DNA of 64,000 nt from Dokdonella sp. (GTDB lineage Bacteria > Pseudomonadota > Gammaproteobacteria > Xanthomonadales > Rhodanobacteraceae). Location of the stretch: NCBI GenBank assembly GCA_019634795.1, contig JAHCAR010000005.1:124001-188000 (forward strand), written 5' to 3'. Both the position numbers and the translations under genes were made by a program. Below, one piece after another: positions 17,883 to 27,168 of the stretch (position 1 is its first letter; every line of letters begins with the position of its first letter). The notes beneath the pieces were generated by a model. That model searched no databases. It was not told the DNA's origin and saw only the letters and a list, made by a program, of their open reading frames with translations.

Positions 17883-18527
17883 ATGAATCGAATTGCATTG
17901 CTTTCCGTTGGCATCCTGATTTGTGCGTCGGCCAGCGCACAGCAGACCCAGGTTGACGAATACGCCCTCAAGGCCGCCCAGGTCTACACACCGAACCCGA
18001 TCACCTCGCCGAACGATGTGCAGTCCTATACGGCCGACACGACCGGCGGCACTTCCTGGGATCGACCGTTCGCGGACGGTACCTGCTGTTCAGGTCTCGG
18101 CCCAGTCGTGCTGCACAGCCAGCAGTTCTCGATTTCCGCCAACGATACCTGCAATGTGGGCAGCGTCCAGAACGGTTGGGACGGTTACCTGTTCATCTAC
18201 GTCGACCCGTTCGACCCATTGAACCAGACCGTCAACTTCGTCGCCGGCAATGATGATGGCGGCGGCGGAATCGGCACTTCTGACATCAACGGCGTCGCCT
18301 TGACCGGCGGCACGGTCTACCAGATCGTCACGACCGGTTTCGAGGCTGGCGAGGAAGGAACGTTTACCAACACGATTACCTGCCCGGTCGCCAACGTGAC
18401 GCTAGGCGGAGGCGGCGTGCCGTTCGAGCCGCCAGCCACCCTGCCGACCCTTGGTCAGAGCGCACTGATCATTCTCGGCATGCTGGTCGGCCTGCTCGGT
18501 TTCGTGGCCATTCGACGTCGCGCCTGA
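17883..18527 (+). CDS. Secreted surface protein with IPTL-CTERM-like sorting tail
   Basis: 214 residues. A cleavable signal peptide (residues 1-19, ending A-S-A-Q) is followed by an extracellular-type domain rich in Thr, Asn and Gly, with a few cysteines. The C-terminus is L-P-T-L-G-Q-S-A, a hydrophobic span and F-V-A-I-R-R-R-A. That matches the architecture of IPTL-CTERM domains, which are recognised by exosortase-type sorting systems in Gram-negative bacteria. The main domain resembles pre-peptidase-like secreted modules, but I cannot name it. A strong intrinsic terminator follows 20 bases after the stop. Confidence 0.82.
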   Translation: MNRIALLSVGILICASASAQQTQVDEYALKAAQVYTPNPITSPNDVQSYTADTTGGTSWDRPFADGTCCSGLGPVVLHSQQFSISANDTCNVGSVQNGWDGYLFIYVDPFDPLNQTVNFVAGNDDGGGGIGTSDINGVALTGGTVYQIVTTGFEAGEEGTFTNTITCPVANVTLGGGGVPFEPPATLPTLGQSALIILGMLVGLLGFVAIRRRA

Positions 18528-18549
18528 ACCGTCTGAACGATGCAATCGA

Positions 18550-18580
18550 GGGGCGGCCAATGGCCGCCCCTTTTCTTTTT
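18550..18580 (+). terminator. Intrinsic terminator
   Basis: A 9-base-pair GC stem (GGGGCGGCC / GGCCGCCCC) with a 3-base AAT loop, followed by TTTTCTTTTT. It directly follows the surface protein gene at 17883-18527 and also sits just past the end of the convergent channel gene. Confidence 0.88.
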
Positions 18581-18586
18581 CGGCCG

Positions 18587-19219
18587 TCAGTCCGAGCGCG
18601 ACGGGGCGACCGGGAGTCGCCAGCCGAAACGGATTGCCATGAAGCGCAGGCCGAAGCAGATCGTCACGGCCACGATCAGTACCGGCAGATCAGGCATCGC
18701 GAAAACCTTGCCGGCGACGATCACGGACGCACCGGCCAGCGCAGCCACGGCATAGAGCTCCGAGCGCAGCACCACCGGCGTCTGCGCGACCAGCATGTCG
18801 CGGACGATGCCGCCGCCGATGCCGCTGAGCATGCCGAGCAGGATCGCCGAAGCCGGTGTCAGGCCGAAGGCCAGCGCCTTGCTGGCGCCGGTAGCAGCGA
18901 ACAGGGCAAGTCCGAGCGCATCGAATATCTGCACAGGATTGCGCAACTTCTCGATATCCTCGCAGCGATAGAACGTGATGACGCCGGCCAGGCAGCTGAC
19001 ACCGAGATAATGCCAGCTGGCCAGGGCCGTCGGCGGCGTTGCACCGATCAGCACGTCACGCACGATGCCGCCGGAAACGGCGGCGGCAAAGGCCAGCACG
19101 AGCACGCCGAACAGATCCAGTCGATGACGCACGCCGACGGTCGCGCCGCTGATGGCGAACACGAAGGTGCCGACGAAATCGATCGCGACGAGGATCAAGT
19201 CCATGTCCGCGACCGGCAA
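18587..19219 (-). CDS. TRIC-type cation channel family protein (UPF0126/YadS-like)
   Basis: 210 residues with about seven membrane segments. It is made of two homologous halves, each carrying the family motif: G-A-T-V-G-V near the start with S-G-G-I-V-R-D-V, then the repeat G-I-G-G-G-I-V-R-D-M. The GGxxRD motif is diagnostic of the bacterial trimeric intracellular cation channel / YadS-YicG family. Some members are reported to conduct potassium or to transport glycine; the substrate here is open. It converges on the IPTL-CTERM gene with the terminator between them. Confidence 0.9.
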   Translation of the reverse strand: MPVADMDLILVAIDFVGTFVFAISGATVGVRHRLDLFGVLVLAFAAAVSGGIVRDVLIGATPPTALASWHYLGVSCLAGVITFYRCEDIEKLRNPVQIFDALGLALFAATGASKALAFGLTPASAILLGMLSGIGGGIVRDMLVAQTPVVLRSELYAVAALAGASVIVAGKVFAMPDLPVLIVAVTICFGLRFMAIRFGWRLPVAPSRSD

Positions 19220-19283
19220 GCTCCGGATGGCCGCATCGGTACGACCGCGGCCGGATTCTCGCCGCCGGATGCCATCGTCGTCG

Positions 19284-20780
19284 CTACCATGTGTAGCGCA
19301 CGCTGTAGGTCAGCTTGGCCTCGCCATCGGCCGGAATGTCGAGCGGAAAATCGATGGTCTGGGCGTCGCGCTTCTCGTAATCATGGCTCCTGGCCGTGAT
19401 CTTCCAGGTACTCCAGCGATACAGGTATTCACGAACCACGACGGTCGCCGCCGACTTCTTGCGGTTGCGCACGCTGATCTCGAAGCTCTCGTCGATGATC
19501 TTGCCGTTGCTGTCCATGGTGAAGGCCGTCTGCCGGCGTTCACCGACGATGTCGAAGACATTGCCGAGCTTGATGCGCACGGTCTCGTTGCGCGGCGTGT
19601 GCTTGATCACGTCCTCGCCGATGAATTCGAGCGAGCCATCGACCGAGGCCTGGTTGACGCGCATGCGACCGGCCGGCAGCGGAATGCCGAGCTGGTTGGC
19701 CTCCTTGTTTTCGAATTCGAGGTAGGCACCCACGGTTCCGTCGCTGCTCGCGCCATAACCCTGGTCGGCGATCGGCTGGGCCCAGTAACTCCATGGCTGC
19801 GGCGCGGCGGTGAACACCAATTGCTTGCGGCAGGCGACGTCTACGGCGGTCGGGAACAATTCGAGTTGCTTGGTCGAATTGTCCGGAAGGTCGCTGCGCC
19901 GACCGAGCGTGTACAGGTGATACTCGAACAGCGAGGATTCGGCGAAGCCCTGATCGGCCTCGTCCGCGCGCACCGCGCCGGCTGCCTTCATCCTCAGCAT
20001 CTGCGGCTGAGCAGGGGACGGCGCGCGGTTGACCTCGCCGGCGACCAGCTTGAGCTGCGCCGCCGGAAAGCTGCCACCGGACTGGTTGACGATGGTGACC
20101 CATGACGACAAGTCCATCGCGCATTGGTCGCCCGACTCGCGCAGGGCGATGTTGTAGTCGGCCCACCAGGTCACGCCCCGCGTCTGGTAGGAAACACGCG
20201 TATCGTGCATCCCGGCGCGTTTCGCGTTGACCAGCCAGACCAGGGTCGGCCGCGTGATCAGACCGCCCGGAAGGCTCGGAAACAGCACGTTGCTGAAGTT
20301 GGAGAGGCTCACCACCTCGCCAGTGTCACGTTGCAGGATCAGGCTGCCGCCAGCAGCCGACAACAGCGTGCCGGTCATCTTCTCGAGATCCGTGCCGCGC
20401 AGCTGCTCGACCGTGATCTTCTCGCCGACGTAGCGCTCGAGCAGCTTGTCGCGATTGACCAGGTCGTATTGGTAGTTCTGCTCGATGACCCGGGTACCGG
20501 CCGGATCGGTCAGCGACTCGAACGCGACCGTGGTCGGATCGATGCGCTTGGCAACATCGGTGAAGCGCAACTCGCTCTTGCCGGCAGGCAGGCTCATCTT
20601 GCGCCCGTCGCGGACCAGCGCGTAACCCGGCAGGGACTCCCCGTAGTTTGCCAGCCGCTCGGTGCTGATCTGGCCCGGCTGCGCCGAACTGTAGATGGTC
20701 AGTGAGTAGTCGGGCGTATCGGCAAGGGCGGATCCGGCGACCAGAGCAGTCGCCATCGCCAACGGAAGTGGCTTGCGCAT
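19284..20780 (-). CDS. DUF4139 domain-containing exported protein
   Basis: 498 residues. A signal peptide (residues 1-20, A-L-A-D) precedes a long beta-rich protein. The central and C-terminal parts match DUF4139 proteins: A-G-M-H-D-T-R-V-S-Y-Q-T-R-G-V-T-W-W-A-D-Y-N is the usual conserved segment, and the chain ends A-K-L-T-Y-S-V-R-Y. Members are exported proteins of unknown function in many proteobacteria. The start at 20780 is chosen because it opens directly onto the signal peptide. A bidirectional-looking terminator separates it from the P-domain protein upstream. Confidence 0.85.
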   Translation of the reverse strand: MRKPLPLAMATALVAGSALADTPDYSLTIYSSAQPGQISTERLANYGESLPGYALVRDGRKMSLPAGKSELRFTDVAKRIDPTTVAFESLTDPAGTRVIEQNYQYDLVNRDKLLERYVGEKITVEQLRGTDLEKMTGTLLSAAGGSLILQRDTGEVVSLSNFSNVLFPSLPGGLITRPTLVWLVNAKRAGMHDTRVSYQTRGVTWWADYNIALRESGDQCAMDLSSWVTIVNQSGGSFPAAQLKLVAGEVNRAPSPAQPQMLRMKAAGAVRADEADQGFAESSLFEYHLYTLGRRSDLPDNSTKQLELFPTAVDVACRKQLVFTAAPQPWSYWAQPIADQGYGASSDGTVGAYLEFENKEANQLGIPLPAGRMRVNQASVDGSLEFIGEDVIKHTPRNETVRIKLGNVFDIVGERRQTAFTMDSNGKIIDESFEISVRNRKKSAATVVVREYLYRWSTWKITARSHDYEKRDAQTIDFPLDIPADGEAKLTYSVRYTW

Positions 20781-20890
20781 GATTCTTTCCCTCTGCTGGT
20801 TGAGTGTCCGCAGTGCAACGCAGTGTGCATGAAAGCGGGGTTGGTGATCCAATAACCCATCGTCGGCACCAGGCTGCGCCGCTGCACCTG

Positions 20891-20924
20891 AAAAACGAAG
20901 GGGCGCCTGCAGGCGCCCCTTTTG
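20891..20924 (-). terminator. Intrinsic terminator after the P-domain gene
   Basis: A 20-base perfect palindrome (GGGGCGCCTG then its complement) at 20900-20919. Read on the minus strand it is followed by TTCGTTTTT, which fits termination of the gene ending at 20945. A shorter T-run lies on the other side. Confidence 0.82.
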
Positions 20925-20944
20925 CATTTCACTCGCTGTGCCGC

Positions 20945-22264
20945 TCAGCTTCGACGCAGTCGCCGCCGAAGCACGATCATCCCGACGCCGAGCGCGAGTC
21001 CGATCAGGAGCAGACTGGACCACAATGAACCTGAAGGCACCGTGACGGCGACCGGCGGTGGGCCGGTTACCGCGCAGCTGCAGGTCGTCACGTCGAGCGA
21101 CCAGGCACTCAGGCTGCCGGTATCTCCGGCGGCGTCGTCACCCACCATCAGGGTCCAGGTTCCGTTCGGGTCGCCACCGGTGAAGGCACCCATCGCGCCC
21201 TCGGGAACCAGGGGCGTCGCGGTCACCAGGTTGGTGTAGGCGAAATCCGTGGCCGGCGAACCTGCCTTGTCGTACCACTGCGTTCCGTTGAACACATCGT
21301 CATTACCGGCGCCATTGTCGGTGGTGATCGTTGTGGTGGTAGCGGCCGGCGACATCAGGAAAACTTCGAGGTCTGCGGCGAACGTGTGGGTGATGTTCGT
21401 GTTGAGCTGGACTGCGCAGGTGAAGGCATCTGCACCACTGACCGAAAGTGTCGAATTGGCGACGGTGTTGTCGACGATCGCAACCGGCACGTTGGTGCTC
21501 GAGAAACTGCTGACCGTATCGGTCGGTGCCACGTCGCCCGAAATGATCGTGAGCGACCAGGACTGCAGCGTGCCGGTGTCGCCGGTCGCATCGTCGCCGA
21601 CGCTGAGCACCCAGGTTCCATTCGGGTCCTCGCCGCGAACGGCGGCCATCGCCGATTCGGGAATGACCGCGCCGATCGATACGAGATTCGTGTAGGTCGC
21701 ATCGGTGACGGGCACGCCGGCGAGGTCGGTGAACGTGACCGGGGCGAAGACGTCGTCATTGCCGGCGCCGTTGTCGGTGGTCAGGGTAATCACCGTTCCA
21801 CTCGGCGACGTCAGCGTGATGTCGAGGTCGGCGGCGAAGGTATGGTTGATCGTCAGCGTGGCTTCGACGTAGTGGGTAAAAGTCGGCGCGCCGGCGATGC
21901 TCAGGTTGGATACGGCGGTAGCGTTGTCGACGATCGCGATCGGGGTGTCGGTGCTGCTGCCGTTGGTCGTGGTGACCGTGCAGTTCGGCGGCGTCATCAC
22001 CGCTCCGCGGACCACCGGGCCATTGCCGGAGACGCCGCTGGCCGGACGGTCTCCGCCGAGACTCGCGCTGATCGCATCGAGCTGGGCGATGGCGGCGGCG
22101 GGATCCTGCCCGCTGGCCTTGGCTTCACGGATCTGCTCGGCCAGCGCCTGCATGCTGGCCAGTGCGTCCTCCTTCGGGCCAGCGACGGCCAAGCACGGCA
22201 AGGCCGCAAGCGTGGCAACCATCAGGACGCACGGGAATCGGGACAAGAACTTTGATCGGCTCAT
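20945..22264 (-). CDS. Secreted protein with two P-domains and a C-terminal sorting tail
   Basis: 439 residues. The signal peptide ends about residue 28 (A-V-A-G). A short helical segment (35-70) is followed by two proprotein-convertase P-domain-like jelly rolls at about 105-242 and 255-393. Both have H-T-F-A-A-D-L, T-T-D-N-G-A-G-N-D-D-V-F, D-P-N-G-T-W and G-D-x-G-D-T-G-x-L. There is no protease domain. The C-terminus is a Pro-rich spacer, a hydrophobic helix (412-431) and R-R-R-L-R-R-S, resembling exosortase-type sorting signals but without a clear IPTL/PEP box. The ATG at 22264 opens directly onto the signal peptide. Confidence 0.85.
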   Translation of the reverse strand: MSRSKFLSRFPCVLMVATLAALPCLAVAGPKEDALASMQALAEQIREAKASGQDPAAAIAQLDAISASLGGDRPASGVSGNGPVVRGAVMTPPNCTVTTTNGSSTDTPIAIVDNATAVSNLSIAGAPTFTHYVEATLTINHTFAADLDITLTSPSGTVITLTTDNGAGNDDVFAPVTFTDLAGVPVTDATYTNLVSIGAVIPESAMAAVRGEDPNGTWVLSVGDDATGDTGTLQSWSLTIISGDVAPTDTVSSFSSTNVPVAIVDNTVANSTLSVSGADAFTCAVQLNTNITHTFAADLEVFLMSPAATTTTITTDNGAGNDDVFNGTQWYDKAGSPATDFAYTNLVTATPLVPEGAMGAFTGGDPNGTWTLMVGDDAAGDTGSLSAWSLDVTTCSCAVTGPPPVAVTVPSGSLWSSLLLIGLALGVGMIVLRRRLRRS

Positions 22265-22519
22265 GGACTGCTTCCTCCCCAGGGTGGAAACCAGCAGCAA
22301 CCGCAGGCATCGCGAGCGGATGCGCAGCGCCGATTCTGCGCCCCGGGGCGGGTCGATTCAAGCCTGCAAATGCCATCCGCGCCGCATGAGCCAGGAAGGA
22401 TAATCCCTTGTACTCAATCACTTGCATGAGTACCGGCGCAAAAAAAACAAGACTTCGCAATTGCCGGCATCTCTCGCTTCCGGCACGAGTACTCGGCCTG
22501 ACCGCAATTCGAGCTGCGT

Positions 22520-23191
22520 TCAGACCATGAAATCGACGATTTCGACCAGCGGCTTTCGCCCGATGTCGGGTACCCGGCAGTCCTCGGCCGGATGCCCGAC
22601 CACGAGCAGCAGATACGGCACTTCATTTTTCGGTCGTTCGAGGATCTCGTTGAGGAACGCCATCGGACTTGGTGTGTGCGTGAGCGTGGCCAGTCCTGCG
22701 TGATGCAGAGCCGTGATCAGCAGGCCGGTGGCGATGCCTGTCGATTCGTGCGGGTAGTAGCGTTTGGCCTTGTGGCCATCGAGCAGCGGGCCGGTGCGTT
22801 CGTAGAACACCGCGATCAGCCACGGCGCGCGTTCCAGGAACGGCTTGTTGGCGTCGGTGCCGAGAGCGGCCAGCGCATCGAGCCACTCTCCCGGCGCGCG
22901 GCGCTCGTAGAACTCGCGCTCCTCGGCCTCGGCAGCGACGCGGATGCGTCGCTTGACCTCGGCGTTGGCGATGGCGACGAAGTGCCAGGGCTGCTGGTTG
23001 GCTCCGCTCGGTGCCGTTCCGGCCGCGCGCAGGCAGGCTTCGATGACCTCGCGCGGGACACTCCTCTCCGAAAAGTCGCGGACGGTGCGTCGGCCCGCCA
23101 TGGTGTCGGCGAAGCGCTGCGCGCGGGCAATCATTTCGGCGGGTTCGAGGCTTGCCGCTGCGGAAAACGGAATCGACTTGATGGCGTTCAT
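22520..23191 (-). CDS. Nitroreductase-family flavoprotein
   Basis: 223 residues. The nitroreductase fold is shown by R-R-T-V-R-D-F-S near the N-terminus (FMN phosphate binding), [12 protein letters not shown] (FMN/NADH site) and the C-terminal [11 protein letters not shown]. The layout, with E-R-E-F-Y-E-R and [11 protein letters not shown], is similar to the iodotyrosine deiodinase-like / BluB-type branch rather than NfsA or NfsB. The substrate is unassigned. The start at 23191 removes an upstream stretch lacking conserved residues. Confidence 0.86.
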   Translation of the reverse strand: MNAIKSIPFSAAASLEPAEMIARAQRFADTMAGRRTVRDFSERSVPREVIEACLRAAGTAPSGANQQPWHFVAIANAEVKRRIRVAAEAEEREFYERRAPGEWLDALAALGTDANKPFLERAPWLIAVFYERTGPLLDGHKAKRYYPHESTGIATGLLITALHHAGLATLTHTPSPMAFLNEILERPKNEVPYLLLVVGHPAEDCRVPDIGRKPLVEIVDFMV

Positions 23192-23323
23192 CGGAAAAGC
23201 ATAACCCGGCCACGTTCGCGCGCAAGCAGGCACGTCGCCAGAATCGATGCTGGCCGGTCCGGCGTAGGCGATGGGAGAATCTGTCCACGATCGCCCCTGC
23301 GAAACCGATCACGCCGCTGACTG

Positions 23324-23902
23324 ATGTCTACCGATACCACTTCGACCAACCGGACCCTGCATCGCTTTCACGGCCAGCATCGAATCTGGCTGTTCGGCTA
23401 TGGGTCGCTGATCTGGAAGGCCGATTTCGACTTCATCGAACGCAGGCCGGCGCGCATCCATGGCTGGTCGCGGCGCTTCTGGCAGGGTTCGCATGATCAC
23501 CGAGGTACGGCAGTGGCGCCCGGTCGGGTCGTCACCCTGGTAGCCGAGCCCGGGGCGCAATGTTCCGGCATGGCCTACCTGATCACGCCGGCGGTTTTCG
23601 ATCATCTCGACCTGCGCGAAAAGAACGGCTACCTGCGCGAAGTCGTGCCGATCGAGTTCTGCGCTGGCGGCGCCAGCGAGGGCTTGATCTACATTGCCGG
23701 ACCCGACAACGAAGCCTTCCTCGGCGACGCGCCGGACCCGGTGATCGCGCGCCAGATTGCCCGCGCCCGGGGGCCCAGTGGACTCAACCGCGACTACCTG
23801 CTGCATCTTGCCGATGCACTGCGCGCGATGGGTGAGGAGGATCCCCATGTGTTCGCGATCGAACGCGAGTTGATGGCCCTGGATCCGCTGCCGCGGCAAT
23901 AG
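23324..23902 (+). CDS. chaC: ChaC-type glutathione-specific gamma-glutamylcyclotransferase
   Basis: 192 residues. It cleaves glutathione to 5-oxoproline and Cys-Gly in the cytoplasm. The substrate-binding motif F-G-Y-G-S-L-I-W near residue 24 and the catalytic Glu region E-K-N-G-Y-L-R-E are both present. The G-S-H-D-H-R-G-T and G-x-V-V-T-L segments match ChaC proteins. The ATG at 23324 gives the normal length. It is divergent from the nitroreductase; the adjacent DUF2652 gene is convergent. Confidence 0.9.
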   Translation: MSTDTTSTNRTLHRFHGQHRIWLFGYGSLIWKADFDFIERRPARIHGWSRRFWQGSHDHRGTAVAPGRVVTLVAEPGAQCSGMAYLITPAVFDHLDLREKNGYLREVVPIEFCAGGASEGLIYIAGPDNEAFLGDAPDPVIARQIARARGPSGLNRDYLLHLADALRAMGEEDPHVFAIERELMALDPLPRQ

Positions 23903-23945
23903 ACAGCGTGCGGGCAACGCACAGCCCGCCACGGCCCGCAACGAC

Positions 23946-24680
23946 TCAGGCGCGTCGGTATGTCCACCAGCTGCGCAACGTGGCCAACCATCCAGCACTT
24001 GCCTGCGCCGGCAGCAGGTGGCGAAACACCGCGCTCCGACTCGCCGGATCCTGTGGTTCTGGTCGCGATCGGGTCATCGGCGTCGCCTCGGGCAGATCGG
24101 ACCCCGTGGCCAGCCACAGCGCCTGCCTGCCCATGCCATCGACATCTTCGACATGGCTGCGCAAGCGCGAGCGATCGAGTCCGGCCAGTTCGACAACCGG
24201 TTCGGTAAGCAGGACATATTCGTTCGACGCGACCTGGTTCTTCATCAGGCGGTGCAAGAGGATCACCGGGCCGCCGGCCAATTCGTCGAATTGGCGGATC
24301 TTCTTCAGCAGCACCTCACCGCAGTGCACGAACGCCTTGAGGCTCAGGTTTGTGATGTTGCGGCAGGCATCGCAGCTGCAGTTCCGGCGCAGGGCACTCA
24401 GCGCCGCGATACGCTCGCGGAAGGCCGGGAAGAACGCGCGCACCTGGCCGAGCATGTCCCGCGCGGTAGCTGGGTCGGCCTGATCGATCTCGGCGTAGAG
24501 CAGCGCAGCATCGCCTTCGAGCTTGTTCAGGGTCAGCGGATGGCGGGATTGGTCGAGGACCGTATCGAGCAGGTCGCTGATGACCTGCTCGGCATGCTCG
24601 AGGGTCAGCGATCTTTCGGTGATGAATCGGGTATAGCCGCTGATGTCGACGACGATCAGCAGGGCCTTGCAGATTCGCAT
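23946..24680 (-). CDS. DUF2652 (nucleotide cyclase-like) protein
   Basis: 244 residues. The N-terminal half is built like a class III nucleotide cyclase domain: V-V-D-I-S-G-Y-T-R-F-I near the start (metal-binding Asp and Gly loop) and L-N-K-L-E-G-D-A-A-L-L-Y. A Cys-rich segment N-C-S-C-D-A-C follows and could bind metal. Members are annotated DUF2652; some also carry a START-like domain. Whether it makes a cyclic nucleotide is unknown. The true start lies far inside a longer open frame; ATG 24680 is chosen because the conserved domain begins there. Confidence 0.82.
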   Translation of the reverse strand: MRICKALLIVVDISGYTRFITERSLTLEHAEQVISDLLDTVLDQSRHPLTLNKLEGDAALLYAEIDQADPATARDMLGQVRAFFPAFRERIAALSALRRNCSCDACRNITNLSLKAFVHCGEVLLKKIRQFDELAGGPVILLHRLMKNQVASNEYVLLTEPVVELAGLDRSRLRSHVEDVDGMGRQALWLATGSDLPEATPMTRSRPEPQDPASRSAVFRHLLPAQASAGWLATLRSWWTYRRA

Positions 24681-24863
24681 GCGGGTTCTCCATTGTCCTG
24701 ATTCGATCGGCCTAAACTGCCGCATCCTGCGGTGCAACGGACCCGGCCGCCGTGCCCTCACGCCGCAACAGACCGGGAGGTGGCGCCATTCATTGCAGGC
24801 GGTGGGCCTGACGTTCCGGTGCTCCTGGCCGCCACGTGGTCGCCCAATGGGAATGACTGAGGC

Positions 24864-26186
24864 ATGATGGCCCGAGACCCATTCCGACCGACGTCCATCA
24901 TGATTTCCCGATTGCAGTGGCTGATGTTGCAGCTCTCTCGCAAACTCTGGTTGCGCGCGACCGCGTTCTCGGTTCTTGCCATCGTCACCGCGTTGATCGC
25001 GGTCCTGGTCAAGCGCTACATCCCCGAGGACCTGCCGACCAAGATCGGTGCGGAAGCGGTCGACACGCTGTTGCAGATCATTGCCTCGAGCATGCTCTCG
25101 GTAATGATCTTCTCGCTCAGCACCATGGTCAGCGCCTATGCCTCGGCAACCGGCAATACGACACCGCGGGCGACCCAGTTGCTGATCGAGGACAGTACTG
25201 CGCAGAACGCCCTGGCGACGTTTCTCGGCTCGTTCCTGTTCAGCCTGGTCGGCATCATTGCCCTGCAGACCGGGCTTTACGGCGAAACCGGTCGCGTCGT
25301 GCTCTATGCAGTCACCCTCGGTGTGATCGTCATCGTGGTCATGACCCTGGTGCGCTGGAGCGATTACGTGCTCGGACTCGGTCGGGTCGCGCCGACCTGC
25401 GATCGCGTCGAGTCCGCGGCAAGCCAGGCCATCCGCCGGCGCCGGGCGGCTCCTTATCTGGCTGGACAGCCGCGCGAAGCCGGCGACGCCGGCATACCCG
25501 AAGGCGCCCGGTCGATCCATGGCGACAGCTTCGGCTTCGTCGAGCATGTCGACATGCAGGCCTTGCAGGATATCGCCGAAAAACAGGAGATCGAGATCTA
25601 TCTGGTCGCCCTGCCGGGTCACTACGCCGGGGCCGCGCAGCCGCTGGCATGCGTAATGAAGACTCTCCCGGAGGAATGCCTTGCGGATATCCGTAAGGCC
25701 TTCAGCATCGCCTCGTCGCGCAACTTCGACCAGGACCCCAGGTTCGGCGTCTGCGTACTGTCCGAGATCGCCTCACGCGCCCTGTCGCCAGCCGTCAACG
25801 ACCCCGGCACGGCCATCGACATACTCAGTCGCGGCGCACGCATGCTGGCGCTGTGGTCGGATCATTACCCCGATTCGCCCGACCGTAGCCGCCAGGATGA
25901 GATCCATTTCCCCAACGTGCATGTGCCTCCGGTCGAGCTCGAGGAACTGTTCGACGACTTCTTCATACCGATCGCCCGCGACGGCGCCGGACTCGTCGAA
26001 GTCGGCATCCATCTGCAGAAGATGCTGCAAACCCTGGCCTGCCTCGGTGACGAACGCTATCGCAAGGCCGCGGCACGCCATTCCTCGCAGGCACTGGCGC
26101 GCGCCGAACTGGTCCTGAAGATGACCGACGATCTCGTTCGCATCCAGCAGTCCGCTGCCCGCGTGGCCAAGGCCGCGCAATCCTGA
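24864..26186 (+). CDS. DUF2254 membrane protein
   Basis: 440 residues (a later ATG at 24900 is possible). Four hydrophobic segments in the first 160 residues, with L-S-T-M-V-S-A-Y-A-S-A-T-G-N-T-T-P-R-A, are diagnostic of the DUF2254 inner-membrane family. A cytoplasmic C-terminal domain contains L-S-P-A-V-N-D-P-G-T-A and H-V-D-M-Q-A-L. The function is unknown. It shares a 183-base divergent intergenic region with the DUF2652 gene. Its TGA overlaps the ATG of the following hydrolase by one base, so the two are probably translated together. Confidence 0.86.
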   Translation: MMARDPFRPTSIMISRLQWLMLQLSRKLWLRATAFSVLAIVTALIAVLVKRYIPEDLPTKIGAEAVDTLLQIIASSMLSVMIFSLSTMVSAYASATGNTTPRATQLLIEDSTAQNALATFLGSFLFSLVGIIALQTGLYGETGRVVLYAVTLGVIVIVVMTLVRWSDYVLGLGRVAPTCDRVESAASQAIRRRRAAPYLAGQPREAGDAGIPEGARSIHGDSFGFVEHVDMQALQDIAEKQEIEIYLVALPGHYAGAAQPLACVMKTLPEECLADIRKAFSIASSRNFDQDPRFGVCVLSEIASRALSPAVNDPGTAIDILSRGARMLALWSDHYPDSPDRSRQDEIHFPNVHVPPVELEELFDDFFIPIARDGAGLVEVGIHLQKMLQTLACLGDERYRKAAARHSSQALARAELVLKMTDDLVRIQQSAARVAKAAQS

Positions 26187-27067
26187 TGCCGGCGGACACG
26201 GACGCGGAATGGCGGCAAGCCGGGTCGACCTTCGAGCATGCGGGGCGGGCCATCTTCTGGCGCCAGCAAGGAAGCCAGCAGGCCCCGCCCTTGTTGTTGA
26301 TCCACGGCTTTCCCACCTCATCCAGCGATTGGCGTGCGATCTGGCCGCGACTGGCGTGCGGCTACCGTCTCATTGCCCCGGACCTTCTCGGCTTCGGTCA
26401 TTCGGCCAAGCCGTGGCCGCATCGCTACTCGATCGGCGAGCAGGCCGACATTCTCGAAGCGTTGCTTGCCCATCTCCGCGTCGACAACTGGCACGTGCTC
26501 GCCCACGACTATGGCGACACGGTCGCGCAGGAGTTGCTGGCGCGCCACGGCGCATCCGAATCCGCCGGCGGCTTGCGCAGCGTCTGTTTTCTCAATGGCG
26601 GCCTGTTTCCCGAAACCCATCGACCGCTGGCGATCCAGCGCCTGCTGATGTCGCCGTTCGGCGGCCTGGTCGCCCGGCTTTCGAGCAGGCGCAGTCTCGG
26701 CGCCAGCATGCAGCGGATCTTCGGTGCCGGCAGCCAGCCCGATCCGGACCTGCTCGACGAATTCTGGGACGCGATCCGTTTCAATAAGGGCAAGCGTGCG
26801 CTGGCTGGACTGATCGGATACATGCGGGAGCGTGTCGAGCGTCGCCAGCGCTGGGTCGGTGCGATGCAGACTTCCTCGTTGCCACTCAAGCTGATCGACG
26901 GCCTCGCCGATCCGATATCCGGGGCGCACATGGTGCAGCGCTATCGCCAGCTGGTCCCGAATGCCGACGTCAGCGAACTCGCAGGCATCGGCCACTACCC
27001 GCAGATCGAGGCGCCTGACGCGGTCATCACCGCCTACCTGGCGTTCAGGGCGGGCCCGGCCCACTGA
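26186..27067 (+). CDS. Alpha/beta hydrolase with Asp nucleophile (dehalogenase/epoxide hydrolase-like)
   Basis: 293 residues. The oxyanion motif L-I-H-G-F-P-T and the nucleophile elbow A-H-D-Y-G-D (nucleophile near residue 108) place it with haloalkane dehalogenases and epoxide hydrolases, which use Asp rather than Ser. A histidine in G-I-G-H-Y-P-Q near residue 268 completes the triad. The substrate cannot be inferred. The start codon overlaps the stop of the DUF2254 gene, indicating an operon. Confidence 0.87.
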   Translation: MPADTDAEWRQAGSTFEHAGRAIFWRQQGSQQAPPLLLIHGFPTSSSDWRAIWPRLACGYRLIAPDLLGFGHSAKPWPHRYSIGEQADILEALLAHLRVDNWHVLAHDYGDTVAQELLARHGASESAGGLRSVCFLNGGLFPETHRPLAIQRLLMSPFGGLVARLSSRRSLGASMQRIFGAGSQPDPDLLDEFWDAIRFNKGKRALAGLIGYMRERVERRQRWVGAMQTSSLPLKLIDGLADPISGAHMVQRYRQLVPNADVSELAGIGHYPQIEAPDAVITAYLAFRAGPAH

Positions 27068-27168
27068 CCGTGGGCGGCCGAGGCGCGATCTGCGCAGTGA
27101 CTTTCGGGCCGCGTGCGGATCGGATTCATGCGCGCATAGTGGCGCATCGCACGCCAGGGAATCCCACG

